In this document: positions 30,722 to 37,296 of the stretch, one piece after another
Layout of the letters: each line of letters opens with the position of its first letter
Numbering within the stretch: the first letter of the stretch is position 1
NCBI GenBank assembly: GCA_035997675.1
Contig: DASYIJ010000109.1
Span: 1-52,274, forward strand
From: JALYZC01 sp035997675
GTDB lineage: Bacteria > Actinomycetota > Thermoleophilia > Solirubrobacterales > Solirubrobacteraceae
Direction of reading: 5' to 3'
Length of the DNA stretch: 52,274 bases
Translations under genes and position numbers: made by a program
Notes under the pieces: model-generated
Told to the model about the DNA's origin: nothing
The model's database searches: none
Seen by the model: only the letters and a program-made list of their open reading frames with translations

Positions 30722-32048
30722 GGGCCAGGAAGACCTCGGCGGCCACGTCGTCGAATGTGCGCGGCTGCGCCAGGGCGGTCAGTTTGTCCAGGAACGCGGG
30801 GTAGTGGGCCAGCCAGTGGTGCGCGTAGCAGTCGTGCAGGCCGATCGAGGTGAACGGCCGGTCGGCGACGGTGCGCAGCACCTCCGACTCCCACTCCGGA
30901 TAGGACCGCTCACCGGTGTGAAGCGCGAAGTCGTCGACCGAGACCGGGAGCTTGGCCACGCGGTTCGGGAGTGCGGGGTCGTCGATGCCCAGCGAGGCCG
31001 CGGAGCTCGCGAGCCACTCGAAGTTGTGGAAGGCCAGCCGTTCGTCGGCGAGGTCCGCGGAGAGCCGCGACCGTGGGGGCCGGTACCCCTTGATCCGGTA
31101 GTCCACCGAGCGGCACTCGTCGAGCTGGCCCGGCGAGGAATGGTCGTAGGAGTGAAACGCCACGCTGTGACCGGCGGCCCGGAGCTCGACCATGACCTCG
31201 GGCATGATCAGCCCGAGGACCTGGTAGGTGGCCGGCACGCCCGCCGCCGCCTCGACCGCGAGCATCGCGTCGAGGTGCCCGGGCGCGGCGGCGTCGGCTC
31301 GGCGGGCGAACTCGCGGTCGACGTCGAGGTGGCCGTGGCCCCGCTCGATGTCGTGGCAGACGCACACGGTGCGGCGCGCCGGCAGCTCTTCGCGGCCCGG
31401 CTCGGGCCGGACTAAGGCGCCGGCGTTGCGCTCGAGGTCGATGACCCACCAGTCGTCGCGCCGCTCGGGTGAGAAGCGCTCGACGGGCCGATCGTAGACG
31501 CGCTGGAAGAGGTCGCGCTGGACATCGCGAACGGGGTCGGTGTGCCGCATCGCCAGGTCGGCGGTCGGAGTATGCAGGCGCCGCACCCCGCGCTCCGACG
31601 CGAAGGCCAGCAGTCCGTTGAGCAGCATCTGCGGCCAGCCCCTGAACCGGTTCTCGATCCGGCTCCGGTGGCGGGGGATGCGCCCGATCCGCTGGACCAG
31701 GTCGGACTGGTGGACCAGCGAGCGGGCGACCTCGCCGTCGAGCAGCACCGTGGCGCTGGCCACCTGTCCCGTCCGGCCGAGCTGCTGGCGATGCCAGTTG
31801 ACGTCGTCGTCGGCGAAGACCTCGCGGGGGAACTCCCCGGCCAGGGCCGGATCGGCGTACAGGAGGATCTGCCAGTGGGCGGAGAGGTCGCGCTGACCGC
31901 AGGCGTCCAGCGCGAGCTTGTAGCCATCGGGTCCGCACTTGGGGAGCTGATATAGCCTGTGCGCGAAGACGTGGCGCGCTCGGTATCCCCTGGTCAGGAA
32001 CTCGCCTTCGCGGCCACGCGCGATCTCTCTGAAGGTGGACGCGGGCAC
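30711..32048 (-). CDS. Polysaccharide deacetylase (NodB-like) family protein with N-terminal extension
   Basis: A 445-residue protein. The C-terminal half carries NodB-type motifs: HDIE (232-235) for the metal-site acid pair, HSYDH (299-303) for the metal histidines, and RPPRS (323-327). This fold removes N- or O-acetyl groups from glycans. The ~225-residue N-terminal part (DDDVNWHRQQLG, TPTADLAMRHTDP) has no name that I can give. There is no signal peptide, so action may be cytoplasmic, on a precursor. The GTG at 32048 is the only ordinary start upstream of conserved-looking sequence and has TAGGAT 10 nt before it. It occupies the place taken by the nucleotidyltransferase in copy 1. Confidence 0.72.
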   Translation of the reverse strand: MPASTFREIARGREGEFLTRGYRARHVFAHRLYQLPKCGPDGYKLALDACGQRDLSAHWQILLYADPALAGEFPREVFADDDVNWHRQQLGRTGQVASATVLLDGEVARSLVHQSDLVQRIGRIPRHRSRIENRFRGWPQMLLNGLLAFASERGVRRLHTPTADLAMRHTDPVRDVQRDLFQRVYDRPVERFSPERRDDWWVIDLERNAGALVRPEPGREELPARRTVCVCHDIERGHGHLDVDREFARRADAAAPGHLDAMLAVEAAAGVPATYQVLGLIMPEVMVELRAAGHSVAFHSYDHSSPGQLDECRSVDYRIKGYRPPRSRLSADLADERLAFHNFEWLASSAASLGIDDPALPNRVAKLPVSVDDFALHTGERSYPEWESEVLRTVADRPFTSIGLHDCYAHHWLAHYPAFLDKLTALAQPRTFDDVAAEVFLAHAV

Positions 32049-32058
32049 GTCGAGCGCG

Positions 32059-32064
32059 ATCCTA
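32059..32064 (-). promoter_or_regulatory. Leaderless-type -10 element of the deacetylase (overlaps opposing -10)
   Basis: TAGGAT on the minus strand, 10 nt before the GTG at 32048. Its first two bases (32064-32063) are also the first two bases of the opposing TACGCT, so the two divergent promoters share their central TA step. Confidence 0.4.
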
Positions 32065-32068
32065 CGCT
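32063..32068 (+). promoter_or_regulatory. Leaderless-type -10 element of the third GT2 (overlaps opposing -10)
   Basis: TACGCT, 10 nt before the ATG at 32079, overlapping the minus-strand TAGGAT by two bases. Confidence 0.35.
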
Positions 32069-32078
32069 GACCGTGCTG

Positions 32079-32900
32079 ATGCCGGTGAAGCGCTTCCACG
32101 AGGCGTACCTCCGCGAGGCGCTCGCGTCCGTCCTGCGCCAGACCTCGTCGGCATGGCGGCTGATCGTGGTGACCGAGCCAGCACAGGCGGCCGCGCTCGC
32201 CGGGTTGCTCGAGGACGTGCTCGCCGATCCCCGGACCGTGCTGATCTCCAACGAGGGCCGAAAGCTGGCCGGCGCGTTGAACACCGGCATGCGCCACGCG
32301 ACCACGGAGTTCGTGGCGAGCCTCCTGGGCGACGACCTGTGGGACGACCGGGCCGTCGAGGTCCTGGAGCGGCGGATCGCCGAGTCATCCGGCGCGGACT
32401 TCCTGCACTCCTCGCGCCGCTACGTCGACGGCGAGGGACGGTCGATCAGCGGCGTGATCCGGGGCCGGGCCTCGGTGACGCTGGAGGACTTCGCCTCCGG
32501 GACGCCGGTCAAGCACCTGCTCTGTTGGCGCCGGGACCTGGCGCTGTCCTTCGGCGGCATGGACGAGTCGCTCGATCTCGTCGACGACTTCGACTTTCCC
32601 TGGTGCATGGCCGAGAACGGAGCGCGCTTCTCCTCCGTGCCCGAGTGCCTCTACGTCTACCGCGATCACCGCGAGGCCTATCGCCTCACCACGCACGTGC
32701 CGCAGAGCCTCCAGGCCAGGCAGCTTGCTGCGGTCCTGCGCAAGCACGGGCTGAGCCGGGCGGCGATCCGCGACCGCGTCGAGGCGGCGCGGCGCTCCTA
32801 CCTTCAGCAGGCGCTGTTCACGTCGCCGCTGGACCGCTCGCTCAAGCGCCTCCGGGGCGCCGATCCCCGGCACGGCTGGCGCGAGACCTACGCGTCGTAG
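32079..32900 (+). CDS. Glycosyltransferase family 2 (third plus-strand copy, divergent)
   Basis: A 273-residue GT-A-like protein: MPVKRFHEAYLREALASV, then LISNEGRKLAGALNTGM and a modified metal motif LLGDDLWDD. It ends with an acceptor region SLDLVDDFDFPWCMAENG. It is less similar to the other two plus-strand GT2 proteins than they are to each other. The ATG at 32079 fits the leaderless -10 but shortens the first beta strand. A GTG at 32073, or GTGs at 31959 and 31971 that would overlap the divergent deacetylase start, are alternatives. It is convergent with the ABC transporter gene, 12 nt apart. Confidence 0.75.
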   Translation: MPVKRFHEAYLREALASVLRQTSSAWRLIVVTEPAQAAALAGLLEDVLADPRTVLISNEGRKLAGALNTGMRHATTEFVASLLGDDLWDDRAVEVLERRIAESSGADFLHSSRRYVDGEGRSISGVIRGRASVTLEDFASGTPVKHLLCWRRDLALSFGGMDESLDLVDDFDFPWCMAENGARFSSVPECLYVYRDHREAYRLTTHVPQSLQARQLAAVLRKHGLSRAAIRDRVEAARRSYLQQALFTSPLDRSLKRLRGADPRHGWRETYAS

Positions 32901-32912
32901 GGACCCGAGGGC

Positions 32913-34568
32913 TCACAGGTTCTCGACGACGAGTGGGCTCTCGCGGCGGAAGATCCACACCCCGAGCGCGAACACCGCGGCCACCACGGCCAGCGGGATC
33001 AGCAGCCGGATCGCGCCGCCGCTCACGGCGGCCGCCGACGGCGCACTCGGGTCGATCACCGCGTGGCGAGCCTCGGTGAACGCCGCCGTGAGCGGATTCG
33101 CCATCGCCGGGCGCTGCAGGTTGGTGGGAAGGAACGAGACCACGTAGAAGATCGCCGAGCCGTAGAACAGCGCCTGGCGCAGGAGCACCCAGATCTGGTC
33201 GATGTCGCGGTGGCGGACGTAGAGCGCCGAGAGCGCCAGCGCGGTCCCGGTGGTCAGGAACGAGAGCAGCACCACGATCACCGGCAGCTCGAGCCAGCTC
33301 ACGCGCGGCGTGATGCCCGCCACAAAGACGAAGATGAACACGACGACGAGGTTCGCGAGGAGGTCGAAGGCGGCGCCGAGCACGACGGACAAGGGAATCG
33401 TGATGTGGGGCAGGGGCAGCTTGCGGAGCAGGTCCTCCTGGCGGACGAGGCAGTTCACCGCCGTCGTCGTGCCGGTGGCGAAGAACGTCCACAGGACGAG
33501 GGCCGTGAGGAGGTAGACCGGGTAGTTCTTGACGCCGTGGTCGAAGGCCCCTACCTGCGTGAAGACCGCGTAGAGGATCGCGAAGAACAGCAGCGGGCCG
33601 GCCATCACCCACAGGTAGCTGAGCAGCGACTCCGTGTAGCGGACCCGGAACTCGGCGACCGCCAGGGCGCGTGCGACGGTGGCCACGCGGCGCGGGTCGC
33701 GGCCGAACATGGGCGGCCCGGCCCCGCGCCCGCGCGGCGGCGCCTTTCGCGTCGACGCCCTCTCCGCGATCCGGCGCTCGGCCGGTGCGCGCGCGTTGCG
33801 CTCCTCGTACTCCCGCGCGATCCGGTCCGGGCTGCCGATGTCGAGCAGCCGGCCGGCGTCGAGCAGCATCGCGCGATCGCAGAATCGCTGGACGGTCTCC
33901 ATGTCGTGCGTCACCAGCAGGACGGTGCGGCCGCTGTTCCGAAGCGCCTCGAGTCTCTGGAGGCACTTCGCCTGGAAGCCGGCATCGCCGACGGCGAGGA
34001 CCTCGTCGAACAGCAGCACGTCCGCGTCGACCTCGGTGGTCACGGCGAAGGCGAGGCGCATGTGCATGCCCGACGAGAAGTTCTTGAGCTTGAGGTCCAC
34101 GAACCGCTCCAGCTCGGCGAAGGCGATGATGTCGTCGAGGCGCGCGTGAGCCTCGTCGCGGCTCAGTCCCAGGAGGATGGCGTTGAGGACCGCGTTGTCG
34201 GCCGCCGTCATGTCGGAGTTGAAGCCGACGCCGAGGTCCACGAACGGCGCCAGGCGGCCGTCGACCCGAATGTCGCCGGCGTCGGCGCGGTAGATCCGGG
34301 AGAGGCACTTGAGCAGCGTGCTCTTGCCGCTCCCGTTGCGGCCGACGATCCCCACGAACTCCCCCCGGCGCACCTCGAAGCTGACGTCGTCGAGCGCGGT
34401 CAGCGCCTCGTAGCTGCGATGCCGGAGCGGATGGATGACGCGCTCCTTCATCGTCGAGTAGCGCTCGTGCGGGAGACGGAAGGACTTCGTGACCGAGGTG
34501 GCCGATACCGCGACCGGCGCCGCGGACGGCTCGCGCGGGCGGTCGGGGGCGCTGGCGGGGACGCTCAT
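32913..34568 (-). CDS. Fused ABC transporter for polysaccharide export (Wzt-like ATPase + Wzm-like permease)
   Basis: A 551-residue single chain. Residues ~20-255 are an ATPase of the TagH/Wzt/RfbE group: Walker A GRNGSGKST (76-84), signature NFSSGMHMRLAF (163-174), Walker B DVLLFDEVLAVGD (183-195) and H-loop His221. Residues ~300-551 are an ABC-2-type permease with about six membrane helices (ESLLSYLWVMAGPLLFF onward), matching Wzm/RfbD. These normally come as two genes. Here one frame runs through without a break and a ~45-residue Arg/Ala-rich linker joins them. Two copies would make a full transporter. It is expected to move a lipid-linked glycan across the membrane. It starts 1 nt after the acyltransferase stop. 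Confidence 0.88.
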   Translation of the reverse strand: MSVPASAPDRPREPSAAPVAVSATSVTKSFRLPHERYSTMKERVIHPLRHRSYEALTALDDVSFEVRRGEFVGIVGRNGSGKSTLLKCLSRIYRADAGDIRVDGRLAPFVDLGVGFNSDMTAADNAVLNAILLGLSRDEAHARLDDIIAFAELERFVDLKLKNFSSGMHMRLAFAVTTEVDADVLLFDEVLAVGDAGFQAKCLQRLEALRNSGRTVLLVTHDMETVQRFCDRAMLLDAGRLLDIGSPDRIAREYEERNARAPAERRIAERASTRKAPPRGRGAGPPMFGRDPRRVATVARALAVAEFRVRYTESLLSYLWVMAGPLLFFAILYAVFTQVGAFDHGVKNYPVYLLTALVLWTFFATGTTTAVNCLVRQEDLLRKLPLPHITIPLSVVLGAAFDLLANLVVVFIFVFVAGITPRVSWLELPVIVVLLSFLTTGTALALSALYVRHRDIDQIWVLLRQALFYGSAIFYVVSFLPTNLQRPAMANPLTAAFTEARHAVIDPSAPSAAAVSGGAIRLLIPLAVVAAVFALGVWIFRRESPLVVENL

Positions 34569-34569
34569 G

Positions 34570-35205
34570 TCAGTCGGGCACCGGGCCGGCGTCGCGGGCC
34601 GGGTTGCCCACGGCGATCCGGTCGGCGCCCACGTCGCCGGTCACCACGGCTCCGAAGCCGACGACCGAATTGGCGCCGATCGACACTCCCTTGAGGACGG
34701 CGGCGCCGCTGCCGATCCAGACGTTCTCGGCGATGGACACCGGGCGCACGCCGGCCTCGAGCGATCTGTCCGACGTGCGGCGCCGGCTTACCGGGTGGTG
34801 ATCGGTGTCGTAGATGCGGGCGTCGCCGAGGATCGCGTCGGGCCCCACGCGAATCGAGCGAGCGCAGCTGAAGCCGGTGCCGTTGACGTAGGACCGATCG
34901 CCGATCTCGATCCGCGCCTCGCGGGTGTTCGTCCACGGCCGGGCGTGGGAGGCCACGACCACGTCGTCGCCGAGCACGACCTCCCCGGGTCCGCGGAGCG
35001 TCAGCCTGCCCTGCAGCGAGAAGCGGCGACCGATGCGAATGCGGGGGCCGCCGGTCAGCTCGCGCAGCCGCCAACGCGGTCGGAGCGCCCAGCCCTTCAG
35101 CCAGCCGAGGATCCAGCGGCGCCCGCGCCGGCGCGGCGGCTCGACGACCGGCTGGGGCAGCGGCCGGCGCGCCGGGCTAGAAGGGTTGGTGGTCGTCCCA
35201 GTCAC
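34570..35205 (-). CDS. Hexapeptide-repeat acyltransferase (LbH/WcaF-like)
   Basis: A 211-residue left-handed beta-helix protein. Hexapeptide turns occur in IGSGAAVLKGVSIGANSVVG and GDVGADRIAVGNPARDAG; a typical catalytic His lies in DTDHHPVS. Such enzymes O- or N-acetylate sugars using acyl-CoA. The N-terminal ~50 residues are basic and proline-rich. The GTG at 35205 overlaps the methyltransferase end by 29 nt; no later ordinary start fits. It belongs to the four-gene minus-strand operon that ends with the fused transporter, so it probably decorates the exported glycan. Confidence 0.82.
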   Translation of the reverse strand: MTGTTTNPSSPARRPLPQPVVEPPRRRGRRWILGWLKGWALRPRWRLRELTGGPRIRIGRRFSLQGRLTLRGPGEVVLGDDVVVASHARPWTNTREARIEIGDRSYVNGTGFSCARSIRVGPDAILGDARIYDTDHHPVSRRRTSDRSLEAGVRPVSIAENVWIGSGAAVLKGVSIGANSVVGFGAVVTGDVGADRIAVGNPARDAGPVPD

Positions 35206-35839
35206 GCTCGTCGTCTCCGGTCTTCTCGAGCAGGGCCAGCCCCTGGTCCTCGGCGGTCACCTCGTAGGCGCGGTTGCGCCGCACGAAGTCCAGCACCCGG
35301 CTGACCGCCGGGATCCACGGGTCGTGGACCGCGATCATCCCGCCTTCGACGAGCATGCGATCGACGTAGAAGAAGTCGACCAGCACGAAGTCGAACAGAT
35401 GGTGGCCGTCGATGAAGGCGAAGTCGCAGCGCTCGCCGTCGGCGACCATCCGGGGCAGCGCCTCGTCGGAGCGCTGCTCGACGACCCGGACGTAGGGCTC
35501 GAGGCCGGCGCGGCGAACGTGCGCCCGGCCGAGGGAGCGCCACTTGGTCGATTGGATGGGGTCGATGGCCACGTGCCGCCCGGCGCCCCGGTCGGCGTGC
35601 ACGCCGGCGATCGCGAGGGTGGAGAGGGCGTAGGCCATGCCGGTCTCGACCGTCCGCATCAGGTCGTGGTCGCGCACGATCTCGGCCAGCCGGATCGCGT
35701 GCTCGACCGGGATCGACGTGGGGAACACCTCGAGCAGCGAGCCGTCGGGGTCCTCCACGCGGCGGGCGGCGTAGACCTCCTCCAGCACTGCCCGGGCACC
35801 GGCCGAGACGGGAATCGCGCTCCGCGCGTCGAGGGTCAT
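35177..35839 (-). CDS. Class I SAM-dependent methyltransferase
   Basis: A 220-residue Methyltransf_24-type protein. ETGMAYALSTLAIA is the SAM-binding glycine region, HVAIDPIQSTKW the acidic-loop strand, and CDFAFIDGHHLFDFVLVDFF a hallmark of this group, followed by GGMIAVHDPW. Glycan-locus members O-methylate sugars. The ATG overlaps the stop of the upstream membrane protein (ATGA). The target is inferred only from context. Confidence 0.83.
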   Translation of the reverse strand: MTLDARSAIPVSAGARAVLEEVYAARRVEDPDGSLLEVFPTSIPVEHAIRLAEIVRDHDLMRTVETGMAYALSTLAIAGVHADRGAGRHVAIDPIQSTKWRSLGRAHVRRAGLEPYVRVVEQRSDEALPRMVADGERCDFAFIDGHHLFDFVLVDFFYVDRMLVEGGMIAVHDPWIPAVSRVLDFVRRNRAYEVTAEDQGLALLEKTGDDERDWDDHQPF

Positions 35840-37269
35840 GAGCTCACCTGCGCGCGCGCGGGGACGACCGAGCTCCGGCGGGCCCGAACCCGCTCGGCCA
35901 GCGACCAGCCGCCCAGCGCCGCCGCGGCAGCGCCCGCGCCCAGCCCCGGAATCCCGAAGCGCCACTCGTACAGGGTCGTGGCGACCGGGAAGATCAGCAG
36001 GTAGAGCTCGAGTCCCACGAGCAGCACGAGGGCCCAACGCACCCGCCCCGCGGCCGCCCACAGGCCGGCGAGGCCCAGCACGACGAAGAGCAGCAGCAGC
36101 GGGCCGTGGACCCGTATCGCGCGCTGATAGTCGGACAGCAGCCCCGCGCCGTCCCCCGCGCGCGGCGTGAACGAGTGGTAGTAGCGATGCGCTTCGCGGA
36201 GCACCTCGGAGTCGTAGCGCGGGACCTCGCGCAGGAACGTGAACGCGTCCGCGTCCGCGCCGCCGCCGAACCGCGTCACCCCGGCAGAGGGGTCGAAGTA
36301 GCGCCGGAGGTCGTCGCCCACGGTGTGCAGGTAGTCGAACGGCTGGTGCACGATCGCGGCCCGCGCGAAGGATGCCAGGGTGGCGTCGTGGCGCGGCGGG
36401 TCCCCGAAAGCGCGCCGCGCCGGCCCCCCGAGCCACTCGTAGTAGAGCTGGCCCGGACGGGTGTCCGGCGGCGAGGTCTCGCACAGGACCCGCGTCCCGC
36501 GGGGTGGGGTGAACCGCTTGCAGTCCGCGAACTGCGCGACGCGCGAGTAGAGGATCCATCCGCTGCCGTCCGCGACGGGCGCCCACCGGCCGGTGACGTC
36601 GTGCCGGAGGGCGGCGTAGCCGGCGACCACGACGAACGCGGCGCCGGCGGCGGCCAGCGCACCGCGCAGCCAGGGGCGGCCGGTTCGCCACAGCGCGAGC
36701 GCCAGCCAGGCGATCACCAGCGGTGCCAGCAGCAGGCTCACGGAGCGCACGGTCAGCAGGGCGCCCGCCAGCGCCCCGGTGGCGACGGGCCACAGCCACG
36801 CCCGCCGCGGCGCATCGTCCAGGCAGCGCACCGCGGCATAGAGAAGCGCCGAAAGCAGGAACACGAACAGCGATTCGGTCAGCAGGGTGTGCTCGAAGAA
36901 GATCTGGTCCCCGTTGAACCAGACGACGGCCGCCGGAATCAGCCCGAGCCAGCGCGGCCCGCCGAGGCGCCGCACCGCGAGGTACACGAGCAGTCCGCTG
37001 GCTAGGCCGAGCACGTGCTGCAGCGCCACGGTGAACACGAGTTGCGAGCTGATCGCGTGCGCCGCCCGCAGGAACAGGGGATAGCCGGACGGGTCGAGGG
37101 TGTCCAGACCGAGACCGTTGTGCGCCGCGCGCACGTACGCCGCGCTGTCGCGCTTCCCGAGCCCGGCCGGCCAGTAGGCGAGGACGGCGAAGAGTCGCAG
37201 ACCAACCGCCGCCGCGAAGAGAACGCCCAGCAGGGCGCCGATGCCAAGCCGGATCCGACCGCGATGCAA
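35836..37269 (-). CDS. Polytopic GT-C-like membrane glycosyltransferase
   Basis: A 477-residue protein with about ten membrane helices and a soluble extracytoplasmic portion (around residues 235-380). GKRDSAAYVRAAHNGLG in the first loop carries an Arg-Asp pair and TLLTESLFVFLLSAL an acidic residue, as in GT39/GT-C enzymes that use lipid-linked sugars. The TTG at 37269 is chosen: it has TAGCCT 7 nt upstream, and no ATG or GTG precedes the first helix. It heads the operon GT-C, methyltransferase, acyltransferase, ABC exporter. It is divergent from the asparagine-synthase gene. Confidence 0.75.
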   Translation of the reverse strand: MHRGRIRLGIGALLGVLFAAAVGLRLFAVLAYWPAGLGKRDSAAYVRAAHNGLGLDTLDPSGYPLFLRAAHAISSQLVFTVALQHVLGLASGLLVYLAVRRLGGPRWLGLIPAAVVWFNGDQIFFEHTLLTESLFVFLLSALLYAAVRCLDDAPRRAWLWPVATGALAGALLTVRSVSLLLAPLVIAWLALALWRTGRPWLRGALAAAGAAFVVVAGYAALRHDVTGRWAPVADGSGWILYSRVAQFADCKRFTPPRGTRVLCETSPPDTRPGQLYYEWLGGPARRAFGDPPRHDATLASFARAAIVHQPFDYLHTVGDDLRRYFDPSAGVTRFGGGADADAFTFLREVPRYDSEVLREAHRYYHSFTPRAGDGAGLLSDYQRAIRVHGPLLLLFVVLGLAGLWAAAGRVRWALVLLVGLELYLLIFPVATTLYEWRFGIPGLGAGAAAAALGGWSLAERVRARRSSVVPARAQVSS

Positions 37270-37276
37270 GCTCGAC

Positions 37277-37282
37277 AGGCTA
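37277..37282 (-). promoter_or_regulatory. Leaderless-type -10 element of the GT-C operon (overlaps opposing -10)
   Basis: TAGCCT on the minus strand, 7 nt before the TTG at 37269. It shares bases 37281-37282 with the opposing TATCTT. Confidence 0.45.
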
Positions 37283-37286
37283 TCTT
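37281..37286 (+). promoter_or_regulatory. Leaderless-type -10 element of the asparagine-synthase gene (overlaps opposing -10)
   Basis: TATCTT, 10 nt before the ATG at 37297, sharing its TA step with the minus-strand TAGCCT. The whole divergent gap is only 27 bp. Confidence 0.45.
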
Positions 37287-37296
37287 GCCGCCGACC

